This document shows positions 1-9,399 of a stretch of DNA of 64,000 bases, in pieces. Source of the DNA: Pelomonas sp. CA6 (GTDB lineage: Bacteria > Pseudomonadota > Gammaproteobacteria > Burkholderiales > Burkholderiaceae_C); contig NZ_JAKZFD010000001.1 of the NCBI RefSeq assembly GCF_022549225.1, positions 310,001-374,000 of the forward strand. The letters run 5' to 3'. Each line of letters starts with the position of its first letter. Within the stretch, counting starts at the first letter, position 1. The position numbers and the translations under genes are program-made. Under the pieces are notes generated by a model, which was given only the letters and a program-made list of their open reading frames with translations, was not told the DNA's origin and did no database searches.

Positions 1-1
1 C

Positions 2-1543
2 CTCTCCAACGCCTTGCGGCGCCGTGGCGTGGGCGTGGGCGACCGGGTCGCCCTCGTGCTGCCGCAGCGCTTCGAGACCGCGGTGGCCCATGTGGCGATC
101 AACCAGCTTGGCGCGGTGGCGATGCCGCTGTCCCTGCTCTTCGGGCCCGAGGCGCTGGAGTACCGGCTGCGCGACAGCGACGCGATGCTGGCCATCGTCG
201 ACTGCGGCGCGCTGGCCGCGCTGCGCGAGGCCGCGGCGTCCTGCGCGCAGTTGCGCGAGCTGCTGGTCGTGGGCCAGGACGGACCGGGCGCGCCGGCGCC
301 GGCCTCGCAAGCCGGGCCGGGGCCGGTGGAGACCGGATGGATGGCGGCGCTGCAGGTGGAGGATGCGCGCTTCGCCGCGCGCGCCAACAGCGCCGACGAC
401 CCGGCCGTGCTGATCTACACCAGCGGCACCACGGGCGCGCCCAAGGGCGCGTTGATCCCGCAGCGCGCGCTGCTGGGCAATCTGAGCGGCTTCGTCGCCA
501 GCCAGAACTGGTTCGGCTTCGACCCCGCAGACCCGACGCGGCCCAGCGACGCGGTGTTCTGGAGCCCGGCCGACTGGGCCTGGACCGGCGGGCTGATGGA
601 CGCACTGCTGCCCACGCTCTATTTCGGCCGGCCCATCCTGGGCCACCAGGGGCGCTTCGACCCGCTGCGGGCTTTCGAGCTGATGCAGCGCCACGGCGTG
701 ACCCACACCTTTCTGTTCCCGACCGCGTTGAAGGCGATGATGAAGGCCTGTCCGCGTCCGCGCGAGCAGTACCAGCTAGGGCTGCAGGCCATCATGAGCG
801 CGGGCGAGGCGGTGGGCGATGCTGTCTTCCACTGGGTGCGCGAGGCGCTGGGCATCACGGTCAATGAGATGTTCGGCCAGACCGAGATCAACTACGTGGT
901 CGGCAACTGCGCGCGGCTGTGGCCGGCGCGGCCGGGCAGCATGGGTCGGGCCTACCCGGGCCACCGCGTCGCGGTGATCGACGACGAGGGGCGGGCCTGC
1001 GCGCCGGGCGTGGTCGGTGAGATCGCGGTGCACCGCCGCGACGTGCACGGCGAGCCGGACCCGGTCTTCTTCCTCGGCTACTGGCGCAACGAGGCGGCCA
1101 CGCGCGCCAAGTTCAGCGGAGATCCGGCCGACAGCTGGTGCCGCACCGGCGACATGGCGCGCATGGATGAGCAGAGCTACCTCTGGTACGAGGGGCGGGC
1201 CGATGACCAGTTCAAGGTGGCCGGCTACCGCATCGGCCCGGGCGAGATCGAGAACTGCCTGGTCAAGCATCCGGCGGTGGCCAACGCGGCCGTGGTGCCC
1301 AAGCCGGACGCCGAGCGCGGCGCGCTGGTCAAGGCCTTTGTGGTGCTGGCCGCGGGCCATGCCGCGTCGCCGGCGCTGGTGGCCGAACTGCAGGCCCATG
1401 TGCGCGCGCGGCTGGCGCCCTACGAGTACCCGAAGGAGATCGAGTTCATCGCCCAGCTGCCCATGACCACCACCGGCAAGGTGCAGCGCCGCGTGCTGCG
1501 CGAACTGGAGCGCGAGCGCGCCGCGGCCGCCGCGGCACGCTAG
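2..1543 (+). CDS. Acyl-CoA synthetase (AMP-binding family), 5'-truncated by window edge
   Basis: ANL-superfamily adenylating enzyme that activates a carboxylic acid with ATP and joins it to CoA. The frame is open to the left edge, and its first visible residues (LSNALRRRGVGVGDRVAL) are internal family sequence, so the true start lies upstream. About 510 residues are visible. They include the AMP-binding loop YTSGTTGAPKG near visible residue 136, the A5 motif MFGQTEINY near 286, the hinge motif GRADDQFKVAGYRIGPGEIE near 395 and the C-terminal catalytic lysine in TTTGKVQRR near 486. The hinge and central region resemble medium-chain acyl-CoA synthetases more than acetyl-CoA synthetase. The substrate cannot be told from sequence. 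It ends 7 bases before the convergent minus-strand gene. Confidence 0.9.
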   Translation, partial: LSNALRRRGVGVGDRVALVLPQRFETAVAHVAINQLGAVAMPLSLLFGPEALEYRLRDSDAMLAIVDCGALAALREAAASCAQLRELLVVGQDGPGAPAPASQAGPGPVETGWMAALQVEDARFAARANSADDPAVLIYTSGTTGAPKGALIPQRALLGNLSGFVASQNWFGFDPADPTRPSDAVFWSPADWAWTGGLMDALLPTLYFGRPILGHQGRFDPLRAFELMQRHGVTHTFLFPTALKAMMKACPRPREQYQLGLQAIMSAGEAVGDAVFHWVREALGITVNEMFGQTEINYVVGNCARLWPARPGSMGRAYPGHRVAVIDDEGRACAPGVVGEIAVHRRDVHGEPDPVFFLGYWRNEAATRAKFSGDPADSWCRTGDMARMDEQSYLWYEGRADDQFKVAGYRIGPGEIENCLVKHPAVANAAVVPKPDAERGALVKAFVVLAAGHAASPALVAELQAHVRARLAPYEYPKEIEFIAQLPMTTTGKVQRRVLRELERERAAAAAAR

Positions 1544-1550
1544 CCGCGCG

Positions 1551-2327
1551 TCAGGACACGCCGGAGAGTTTGCCCGTCAGGCGCGTCTTGACGCCGGGCT
1601 GTAGCCGCGCGGCGTCGGGCCAGGGCTCCTGGCCGGTCAGCAGCGTGCAATGGCGTGGCGTTCCGTCTTTGGGCGCACCGGGCTCGCGCAGGCTCTTGTC
1701 CAGCGGCAGCACGAGCTCCAGGGTCTGACCCTGCTCCGGCCATTCCAGCGTCATGCGCGGCGTTTCGCTGCAGACGCGCACCCCTTCGACCTGCGGCATC
1801 AGCCAGCGCAGGTACCAGGGCAGCAGTTCGCCGCGCAGCTTCTGGCCCACGCGCACGATGCGCCGCACGGTGGCCATGTCCAGCTGCTCGGGCGGCGTGG
1901 TGATCTCGATCTCGCCCCGGAAGGCGGCGCTCTTCTTGGGCAGGTTGGAGCCCAGCTCCATTTCCTTGGCCTCCTCGGGCGGGAAGCTGGGCAGTTCGAA
2001 GCGCCGCTCGGCATCCAGCGCGATGGGGACATAGCGCTCCGGGCTCAGCAGCGCCAGCTTGACGTCGCTGCGCAGCGGCTGCGCCTTGTCGCGCGGCTGA
2101 AGCTGGAAGCGCAGCCGGAACAGGCCCTCGCCCTGGGTCTTGAGCCGCCACAGCAACTCGTTGAGCTGGGCATAGGGGGCGCTGCTGCTGTCGTCGCGCT
2201 TCACGTCGGACTCGACGCGCGGCAACTGCTGCACCGCCTCTGGCTGGTTCTGGGCGTGGACGCTGGTGGCGGCAAGGAACAGGGCGCAGGCGGCCGTCAG
2301 GCGGGCGCGGCGGACATGGCGTGTCAT
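1551..2327 (-). CDS. Secreted protein of unknown function
   Basis: 258-residue protein with a clear Sec signal peptide (MTRHVRRAR, a hydrophobic stretch, then a cleavage region at SVHAQ). The chosen ATG has a GGGAG sequence upstream and begins exactly at the signal peptide; the frame remains open upstream without plausible protein sequence. The mature part is charged, has one Cys pair candidate (VRVCSE and RHCTLL) and no membrane segment, so it is probably periplasmic or exported. I do not recognise the family. It is the last gene of the minus-strand run beginning at the DUF2975 gene, 44 bases after the tiny gene before it, which suggests cotranscription with membrane or envelope proteins. 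Confidence 0.7.
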   Translation of the reverse strand: MTRHVRRARLTAACALFLAATSVHAQNQPEAVQQLPRVESDVKRDDSSSAPYAQLNELLWRLKTQGEGLFRLRFQLQPRDKAQPLRSDVKLALLSPERYVPIALDAERRFELPSFPPEEAKEMELGSNLPKKSAAFRGEIEITTPPEQLDMATVRRIVRVGQKLRGELLPWYLRWLMPQVEGVRVCSETPRMTLEWPEQGQTLELVLPLDKSLREPGAPKDGTPRHCTLLTGQEPWPDAARLQPGVKTRLTGKLSGVS

Positions 2328-2371
2328 GGGCTCTTTTCTCCCTGAGGATGGTGGGGACGGGGGCGGCAGGC

Positions 2372-2560
2372 CTACGGCGCGCCTGATGCGGGGTGATCGA
2401 GGAGACCGGCGCGGGCCGATCCGGTATCCGGCGTGTGGCCGGGCGCCGCGGAGCGGGCCTGCGCCGGCTCGGCGGGCGGGCTCGGATCGAGCAGCTGCGC
2501 GCCCAATGCCAGCGCGGCGAGGACCAGTGCGAGCGCGGTGCCCAGGTGTTTGCGCTTCAT
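2372..2560 (-). CDS. Tiny membrane-anchored or secreted peptide, 62 aa
   Basis: Begins MKRKHLGTALALVLAALALG, a short positively charged start followed by a single hydrophobic segment, then a Pro/Ala/Ser-rich tail. Its ATG overlaps the TGA of the preceding gene (ATGA at 2557-2560), a typical sign of translational coupling, which is the main reason to accept so short a frame. Function unknown. It could be a single-pass inner-membrane peptide or an exported peptide. High GC makes chance frames common, so confidence is moderate. Confidence 0.5.
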   Translation of the reverse strand: MKRKHLGTALALVLAALALGAQLLDPSPPAEPAQARSAAPGHTPDTGSARAGLLDHPASGAP

Positions 2561-3153
2561 CGGCGGCACTTTCCGCGCGCCTCGGCGAGCACATAGAAGG
2601 GCAGGCTCAGCAGCCCCATGCCGCCGCCGGCGAATTCGCCCTTGCCGCAGTCGCCATGGCCGGCCTTCTGGATGCTCTGGCCCAGGCGCGCCGGCGCGTC
2701 GCCGCGGTCCAGCGTCTGGCTGGCTTGGTCGGCGCGTTCGCTCAGCAGCGGGCCACGCGCGGCCTCACGCAGCGCGCGTCGGGTGGCCTCGCTGCTCAGC
2801 AGCGGTTCGACTGGCGCCGAGGCCGGCCGCTCGGCCGGCGCAGCGGCCACCGGCGCGGGCGCTGTCTCCGGCACGATGACGCGCGCGGGCGCTGGTGCGT
2901 CCGCCGGGCGCGGCATCGGCGTAGCGGGGCGCATGCGCTCGCTGCGCGGCGCCGGTGGTGTCGGTGTGGCGGCGGGCTTGGGCGAGGGCAGGCGCAGCAG
3001 TACCAGGCGTGTCACCCGGCCTTCGTCGCGGGGGGGCACCGGCGGCGCGCGCCAGGCGCGCGCCAGCAGGCCCAACAGGCCCAGGTGAGCCAGCAGCACC
3101 AGCGCCAGCACCAGCGCGCGGCGTTCAAGCCGCATCGTCGGCCGCGTCGCCAT
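2557..3153 (-). CDS. Proline-rich single-pass membrane protein
   Basis: About 198 residues. Start chosen at the ATG 6 bases after AGGAGG, giving MATRPTMRLERR followed by one hydrophobic segment (residues about 13-32). A long Pro/Ala-rich stretch spans residues about 45-115, then a conserved-looking C-terminal block with CGKGEFAGGGMGLLSLP and a final GKCRR, suggesting a possible disulfide between two cysteines. The layout (short cytoplasmic end, one membrane anchor, extended periplasmic Pro-rich spacer, small terminal domain) resembles TonB-like or other envelope-spanning proteins, but no TonB domain is recognisable. It overlaps the end of the HTH regulator gene by 29 bases, so the two are probably coupled. 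Confidence 0.7.
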   Translation of the reverse strand: MATRPTMRLERRALVLALVLLAHLGLLGLLARAWRAPPVPPRDEGRVTRLVLLRLPSPKPAATPTPPAPRSERMRPATPMPRPADAPAPARVIVPETAPAPVAAAPAERPASAPVEPLLSSEATRRALREAARGPLLSERADQASQTLDRGDAPARLGQSIQKAGHGDCGKGEFAGGGMGLLSLPFYVLAEARGKCRR

Positions 3154-3370
3154 GGGCATCCTCCTCGCCAGCTTCGTAGATCAACAGTTCGCCGGGCTGG
3201 CAGTCCAGCGCGGCGCAGATGCGGGCCAGCGTGTCGAAGCGCACGCCGCGCACCTTGCCCGATTTCAGCAGGGACAAATTGGCTTCGGTGATGCCGACCT
3301 GTTCGGCGAGGTCCTTGGAGCGCATCTTGCGGCGCGCCAGCATCACGTCCAGGGTCACGCGGATGGGCAT
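3125..3370 (-). CDS. Small XRE/YozG-type HTH transcriptional regulator
   Basis: 81-residue protein consisting almost entirely of a Cro/C1-type helix-turn-helix (residues about 14-66: LAEQVGITEANLSLLKSGKV, then a third helix region LARICAALDCQPGELL) and an acidic tail. Its ATG overlaps the stop codon of the DUF2975 gene by one base (TGATG). Small HTH proteins of this type are usually encoded directly after a DUF2975 membrane protein in bacteria; the pair is thought to form a membrane-linked regulatory unit, with the details unknown. The palindrome at 3950-3966 is a reasonable autoregulatory target (inference). Confidence 0.9.
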   Translation of the reverse strand: MPIRVTLDVMLARRKMRSKDLAEQVGITEANLSLLKSGKVRGVRFDTLARICAALDCQPGELLIYEAGEEDAHGDAADDAA

Positions 3371-3924
3371 CAGATGAACTCCGCGTTCTCCTGCGCCACG
3401 CGCTGCGCCTCCTGCATGATGCGAGCCATGGCCAGCAGCACCAGCCCGAACAGCAGCGCCAGGTAATGCTCGGACGACACCGTGAAGACCAGCAGCCGGG
3501 TGCCGGGCGGGTTGTTCCAGCTCAGCGCCAGTACCGCGAAGGTCTGCGACAGCGGCAGCAGCGGTGCCAGCGCGGTGACGGCCCAGCCCACGCTGTGCAG
3601 ACGGCGCACCGGCTCGGCCGCGAACACCAGGCCGCGCGCATAGCAACCGAACAGGCGCCACAGCTGCCACAGCCCCACCAGGGCGACCAGCAGGCTGGGC
3701 AGCGAGACCACGGCACCCAGCAGGCGGTTGCCGGGGCCGAATTGCAGCAATGCGCTGTCGCCCACGGTCCATTGACGCCGGGCCACGTTTTCCAGCAGCT
3801 CGGGATGGGTCCAGATCCAGACATGCGCCAGCATCAGCCCCAGCGCCGCGACGGCGCACAGCAGGCGCACCCAGCGCGCGAGGAGGCGGATGCGGTGCAG
3901 GCCGGGAAAATCGGTGACGTCCAT
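3370..3924 (-). CDS. DUF2975 family membrane protein
   Basis: 184 residues with four predicted membrane segments (about 20-38, 68-89, 115-134 and 155-171), typical of DUF2975. The first possible codon in this frame is a TTG at 3963, but it lies inside an AT-rich palindrome, so the ATG giving MDVTDFPGLH is preferred; there is no strong ribosome site. The gene is followed immediately by the small HTH regulator, the standard partner. Function unknown; the usual interpretation is membrane sensing or control of the cytoplasmic regulator. Confidence 0.85.
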   Translation of the reverse strand: MDVTDFPGLHRIRLLARWVRLLCAVAALGLMLAHVWIWTHPELLENVARRQWTVGDSALLQFGPGNRLLGAVVSLPSLLVALVGLWQLWRLFGCYARGLVFAAEPVRRLHSVGWAVTALAPLLPLSQTFAVLALSWNNPPGTRLLVFTVSSEHYLALLFGLVLLAMARIMQEAQRVAQENAEFI

Positions 3925-3949
3925 CGGGTCGCTGTGGTGCGAAAAGAAA

Positions 3950-3966
3950 TTATCGTAAAACAATAA
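3950..3966. promoter_or_regulatory. Candidate operator of the DUF2975/HTH operon
   Basis: TTATCGTAAAACAATAA is an imperfect inverted repeat (TTATCGT against TTATTGT, 6 of 7 positions matched, 3-base centre). It sits in a sharply AT-rich patch inside otherwise GC-rich DNA, 26 bases upstream of the chosen DUF2975 start codon. A site there could overlap the promoter and be bound by the HTH protein of the same operon. The sequence symmetry is direct observation; the regulator assignment is inference. Confidence 0.5.
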
Positions 3967-4079
3967 AAAATAGCCGGCAATCCCCCTGGACGGAGGACGC
4001 GGCCGAGGCCGCTCGGGACTTGTGGCGCGGGGAGGCTTGGCGCCGCGGCGGGCGCCAGCCCACCGCGCGCGCGGAAGGA

Positions 4080-5738
<1,659 letters not shown>

Positions 5739-5796
5739 CGGACGGCCCTCCACGCTGGGGCGGCCACGATTTGCGTCTGACCCCCGCCTCCCGCAG

Positions 5797-6780
5797 TCAT
5801 GCGGCCTCCACGGGGCGGACGCGGCGCTCGAACTCGGCGATGAAGCGGGCGACCGGGGCGTAGCGCTGCGCGTCGGCCGGGTGGAAGCGCGCGATGGCCA
5901 TGGCGTCCAGCACCTCGCGCCCGTTGCCCGTCGGATCCAGCGCCAGCAGCGCGTCGCGCAGCGCGTCACTGAGCGCGACCGGCAGGTCGTCCCTGGCCAT
6001 CACCGAGTTGTTGACCAGCGAGGGCGTCTCGGCCAGCACGCGCATCTGCGCCGCCTCGGCCGGGTGCTCGCGCTGGAACATGCGCCAGGGCAGGGGCCAG
6101 GTCACCGCGGCGTCGGACTGGCCCAGCACCGCATGCATGATGGCCGACTCCTGCGAGCCCACGTAGCGATGCGTGACCTCGCGCAGCACGTCCAGCCCGT
6201 GCTGGTACAGAAAATACTGCGGCATCACGCAGGCCGCCAGCGCGGTGGGCGAGGGGTAGCTGACCACGCGCCCGCGCAAGGCCTCGACCCGGCGCAACGG
6301 GCTGTCCTGACGCACCAGGAAGAGGCCGCGGAAATCCTCGGCATCGCCGGCCATCGCGATCACGCGATAGCCCGCCTTCAGCGCCTGCAGCGTATGCCAG
6401 GGGTTGGGCAGCAGGAAGTGCGGGCCGCGCTGGCGGTACTTGGCTTCGTAGGCGCGGTAGTCGCGCGAGGCTTCCAGCTCCAGGCCCAGCTGGGGCAGCG
6501 CGGCGTTGAGGTGGTCCAGCAGCGGCTGGTAGGCGGCGGCAAGCTTGCGCGGGTTGTGCAGCGGATGCACGGCGAAGCGGTGCTGCGGCCGTGGCGGCCG
6601 CGCGGGTCGTTCGTGGTAGGCCAGTTCGCTGGAGTCCGCGTCGCCGCAGCTGGCGAGTGCCGCGCCGGTGGTGGCGCAGAGCAGGGCGTCCAGGCAGCGT
6701 CGGCGACTCCAGAGGACATGGGCACCTGGCGCCGGGTCTGGCGTGGCGCGCGGGCGTGGTGACGGTGTGGGTCTTCTCAC
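5797..6780 (-). CDS. PhnD-like periplasmic substrate-binding lipoprotein
   Basis: 327 residues from a GTG with GGGGAGAG upstream. The N-terminus has a twin-arginine-like SRRRCLDAL sequence, then a hydrophobic stretch ending in the lipobox LASC near residue 45, so it is probably an exported lipoprotein. The body looks like the phosphate/phosphonate (PhnD) binding fold: FAVHPLHNPRKLAAAYQPLL at the start, DYRAYEAKY and the tract LRGRVVSYPSPTALAA, which matches the usual ligand-loop region. No ABC permease or ATPase is next to it. The downstream gene is a membrane sensor kinase, so it is more likely a sensory co-receptor than a transporter component (inference). Confidence 0.8.
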   Translation of the reverse strand: MRRPTPSPRPRATPDPAPGAHVLWSRRRCLDALLCATTGAALASCGDADSSELAYHERPARPPRPQHRFAVHPLHNPRKLAAAYQPLLDHLNAALPQLGLELEASRDYRAYEAKYRQRGPHFLLPNPWHTLQALKAGYRVIAMAGDAEDFRGLFLVRQDSPLRRVEALRGRVVSYPSPTALAACVMPQYFLYQHGLDVLREVTHRYVGSQESAIMHAVLGQSDAAVTWPLPWRMFQREHPAEAAQMRVLAETPSLVNNSVMARDDLPVALSDALRDALLALDPTGNGREVLDAMAIARFHPADAQRYAPVARFIAEFERRVRPVEAA

Positions 6781-6925
6781 GCAACTCTCTCCCCAGAGTG
6801 GCGGTCGCGGCCGCCTGCCATGCTTTTACCACGCGCCGTGCGCGAGCGGCAGCCCAGCCGCGCGGCGCGGCCCCGGCCACCGTGCGTTTCGACCGTGGCC
6901 GGCGCCTGACGCAGAATCGCGATTC

Positions 6926-7429
6926 ATGAGCAAAAAGAGTTCCCACGTCAGCGAAACCCCGGCGACCCAGTGGCTGCGCCGTCACGGCGTCGCGTTCGGC
7001 GAGCATGTCTACGACTATGTGGAGCATGGCGGCACCGGCGAGTCCTCGCGCCAGCTGGGCGTGCCCGAGCACGAGGTGATCAAGACCCTGGTGATGCAGG
7101 ACGAGAAGGCGCAGCCGCTGATCGTGCTGATGCACGGCGATTGCACGGTCAGCCTGAAGGAGCTGGCGCGCCAGGTGCCGTGCAAGAAAGTCGAGCCGTG
7201 CAAGCCCGATGTCGCGCAGCGTCACAGCGGCTACATGGTGGGGGGGACCTCGCCGTTCGGCACGCGCAAATCCATGCCGGTCTTCGTCGAGGAGACCGTG
7301 CTGGCCCTGCCGCGCATCCTGATCAACGGCGGCCGGCGCGGCTATCTGGTGAGCCTGGAACCGCGGGTTTTGACGGAGCTGCTGCAGGCCCGGCCGGCGC
7401 GATGCGCGCTGGGGCCCGGTGCAGAATAG
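6926..7429 (+). CDS. ybaK: YbaK/EbsC-family aminoacyl-tRNA deacylase
   Basis: 167 residues. YbaK-type proteins hydrolyse Cys-tRNA(Pro) and so clear misacylated tRNA in the cytoplasm. Family landmarks are visible: HEVIKTLVMQDE near residue 52, the central conserved lysine region and GGTSPFGTRK near residue 109. The ATG at 6926 is the start giving a normal family length; there is no Shine-Dalgarno sequence, and CAGAAT lies 8 bases upstream, suggesting a leaderless or nearly leaderless transcript. It is followed 6 bases later by plsY, so the two are probably cotranscribed, with ridA beyond. Confidence 0.9.
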   Translation: MSKKSSHVSETPATQWLRRHGVAFGEHVYDYVEHGGTGESSRQLGVPEHEVIKTLVMQDEKAQPLIVLMHGDCTVSLKELARQVPCKKVEPCKPDVAQRHSGYMVGGTSPFGTRKSMPVFVEETVLALPRILINGGRRGYLVSLEPRVLTELLQARPARCALGPGAE

Positions 7430-7435
7430 CGCCCC

Positions 7436-8131
7436 ATGCAAGACACTCTCTATCCCCTGCTGGCCGCCGTGGCCGGCTACCTGGCCGGTTCGCTGTCCTT
7501 TGCGGTGATCATCAGCCGCGTGATGGGGCTGGCCGACCCGCGCAGCTATGGCTCGGGCAACCCGGGTGCCACCAATGTGCTGCGCTCGGGCAACAAGGCC
7601 GCCGCCATCCTGACCCTGGCCTTCGACGCGCTGAAGGGCTATGTGCCGGTGCTGCTGGTGCTGATGTACGGCCCGCGCCTGGGGCTGGGCGAGAGCACGG
7701 CGGCGCTGGTCGGGCTGGCCGCCTTCGTCGGCCACCTGTGGCCGGTGTTCTTCCGCTTCGAGGGCGGCAAGGGTGTCGCCACCGCGGCCGGCGTGTTGCT
7801 GGCGCTCAACCCGCAGCTGGGCGCCGCGACGCTGGCCACCTGGGTGATCGTGGCCTTCTTCTTCCGCTATTCGTCGCTGGCCTCCATCGTCAGCGCGCTG
7901 TTCGCGCCGTTCTACCAGATGCTGATCTGGGGCGCCGAGCCCAGCGTGCTCGCGGTCGGGCTGATGAGCCTGCTGCTGATCTGGCGCCACGAGGCCAACA
8001 TCCGCAAGCTGTTGGCCGGCACTGAGAGCAAGCTGGGCCAGAAGGCCGCGTCGGCGGCCCATGCGCCGGCCGCCCACCCGCACCAGCACGGCAAGCATTC
8101 CTCCTCCAAAACCAAACGCCATCACTCATGA
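7436..8131 (+). CDS. plsY: Glycerol-3-phosphate acyltransferase PlsY
   Basis: 231 residues; integral membrane enzyme that transfers acyl groups from acyl phosphate to glycerol-3-phosphate, the first step in phospholipid synthesis. Signature loops are present: [24 protein letters not shown] near residue 40, [19 protein letters not shown] near 100 and [10 protein letters not shown] near 186. PlsY is usually close to 200 residues; here the C-terminus carries about 35 extra residues rich in Ala and His and ending in basic residues. The ATGA at its end overlaps the start of the RidA-family gene. No ribosome-binding sequence is visible before the ATG. Confidence 0.95.
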   Translation: MQDTLYPLLAAVAGYLAGSLSFAVIISRVMGLADPRSYGSGNPGATNVLRSGNKAAAILTLAFDALKGYVPVLLVLMYGPRLGLGESTAALVGLAAFVGHLWPVFFRFEGGKGVATAAGVLLALNPQLGAATLATWVIVAFFFRYSSLASIVSALFAPFYQMLIWGAEPSVLAVGLMSLLLIWRHEANIRKLLAGTESKLGQKAASAAHAPAAHPHQHGKHSSSKTKRHHS

Positions 8132-8481
8132 GCAACACCATCGAACGCTTCGACGTCGGCCCCCGCCTGTCTGAAATGGCCGTGCACAACGGCGTCGTCT
8201 ATCTCGCCGGCCAGGTGCCGGACGATGCCACCCAGGACATCCAGGGCCAGACCCGCCAGGTGCTGGCGATGATCGACCGCCTGCTGGCGCGCGCCGGCAG
8301 CGACAAGACCAAGATCCTGCGCGCCCAGCTCTACATCGCCGACGTCGCCGACCTGGCCGGCATGAACGAGGCCTGGGACGCCTGGGTGCCGGCCGGCCAC
8401 ACGCCGCCGCGGGCGACGGTGCAGGCCAAGCTGGCCAAGCCGGAGTGGAAGATCGAAATCGTGATCACCGCCGCCGTGTGA
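8128..8481 (+). CDS. RidA family protein (YjgF/YER057c/UK114)
   Basis: 117 residues, the standard size. RidA enzymes remove reactive enamine/imine intermediates released by pyridoxal-phosphate enzymes. The family core is seen in [39 protein letters not shown] and the C-terminal [19 protein letters not shown], where the conserved Arg of the RATVQA motif binds the carboxylate. The start overlaps the plsY stop by four bases (ATGA), so translation is coupled. Not all family members deaminate; the exact substrate is not evident. Confidence 0.92.
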   Translation: MSNTIERFDVGPRLSEMAVHNGVVYLAGQVPDDATQDIQGQTRQVLAMIDRLLARAGSDKTKILRAQLYIADVADLAGMNEAWDAWVPAGHTPPRATVQAKLAKPEWKIEIVITAAV

Positions 8482-8492
8482 TCCTGTCCCCG

Positions 8493-8513
8493 CCATCCGC
8501 CTGGTGCGGATGG
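8493..8513 (+). terminator. Hairpin after the ridA gene
   Basis: Perfect 8-bp inverted repeat CCATCCGC / GCGGATGG with a 5-base loop, starting 12 bases after the RidA stop. There is no T-run after it, so it is at best a weak intrinsic terminator or an RNA 3'-end stabiliser. Confidence 0.4.
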
Positions 8514-8525
8514 CCTGGGAGCAAC

Positions 8526-8563
8526 CCTGAGCGCAACTTGACTCAACTCAAGTTGTGCTCAGG
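8526..8563. promoter_or_regulatory. Long palindrome upstream of the ODP-type gene
   Basis: Two 16-base arms (8526-8541 and 8548-8563) are inverted copies with one mismatch, separated by 6 bases; the core halves are CAACTTGA and TCAAGTTG. It lies 41-78 bases before the ATG of the metallo-beta-lactamase-fold gene, and a -10-like TAGAGT follows at 8574-8579. The position fits a dimeric repressor or activator site; it could also form an RNA hairpin. No regulator gene is adjacent. Confidence 0.45.
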
Positions 8564-8603
8564 CTTGCTGGCCTAGAGTGGCCCGAGCATCCCCGGGAGC
8601 CCC

Positions 8604-9383
8604 ATGTACACCGTTCTTTTCCAGCAAGGCCATCACCAGTGCCTGATGTTCTCCGAGCTCACCGCCGGTGACGACGAGAGCGTGCAGTCCAACCAGTTCC
8701 TGCTGGTCAACGGCCAGACCGGCGCCATCCTGGACCCGGGCGGCAACCTGGCCTACAACGAGCTCTACCTGGGGATGAGCCAGCATTTCCCGCCGCACAA
8801 GCTGGCGGCCATCCTGGCCTCGCATGCCGATCCGGACATCATCGCCTCGCTGGATCGCTGGATGACCTCCACCCAGGCCAAGGTCTACATCTCGCGCATC
8901 TGGGAACGTTTCGCGCCGCATTTCTGCAAGCCCGGCAAGACCGTGGGACGCATCGTTGGCCTGCCCGACCCGGGGGCCCGGCTGATGCTGGGCGAGGGCG
9001 AGGAGCGCTTCGAGCTCTGGGCGCTGCCGGCGCATTTCATGCATGCGGAGGGCAATTTCCAGTTCTACGACCCGGTCAGCCGCATCCTCTTCTCCGGCGA
9101 CCTGGGCGCCTCGCTGGGCACCGGGCTGCGGCCCGACCGCATCGTCAAGGACCTGGGGCCGCATATCGCGCGCATGGAAGGCTTCCACCGCCGCTACATG
9201 GTCAGCAACAAGGTGCTGCGCCTGTGGGCCGCGATGGTCAAGGACCTGGACATCGCGATGATCGTGCCCCAGCACGGCTCGCCGATGGCCGGCCCGGCGG
9301 TGGGCCAGTTCATCGACTGGATCCGCGAGCTGGACTGCGGCATCGACCTGATGGGCACGCAGAACTACCGCGTGCCGGAGTAG
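8604..9383 (+). CDS. ODP-type metallo-beta-lactamase-fold protein
   Basis: 259 residues, resembling the di-iron oxygen-binding (ODP/flavodiiron-like) branch of the metallo-beta-lactamase fold without a flavodoxin domain. Likely metal ligands are in SHADPDI (residues about 73-78), PAHFMHAEG near 142, SGDLG near 167 and QHGSPM near 224. GGAGCC precedes the ATG. Related proteins are linked to oxygen sensing or reduction, or to chemotaxis, but the function of this single-domain form is not established. It stands alone between two hairpins upstream and the convergent yciO gene. Confidence 0.8.
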   Translation: MYTVLFQQGHHQCLMFSELTAGDDESVQSNQFLLVNGQTGAILDPGGNLAYNELYLGMSQHFPPHKLAAILASHADPDIIASLDRWMTSTQAKVYISRIWERFAPHFCKPGKTVGRIVGLPDPGARLMLGEGEERFELWALPAHFMHAEGNFQFYDPVSRILFSGDLGASLGTGLRPDRIVKDLGPHIARMEGFHRRYMVSNKVLRLWAAMVKDLDIAMIVPQHGSPMAGPAVGQFIDWIRELDCGIDLMGTQNYRVPE

Positions 9384-9399
9384 GCACCGCCGTCCGCAG

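Noticed and set aside
5966-8125. A 719-codon minus-strand frame across ybaK and plsY
   Set aside because: Runs antisense to two recognised genes and then continues out of frame through the PhnD-like gene; composition is that of a shadow frame.
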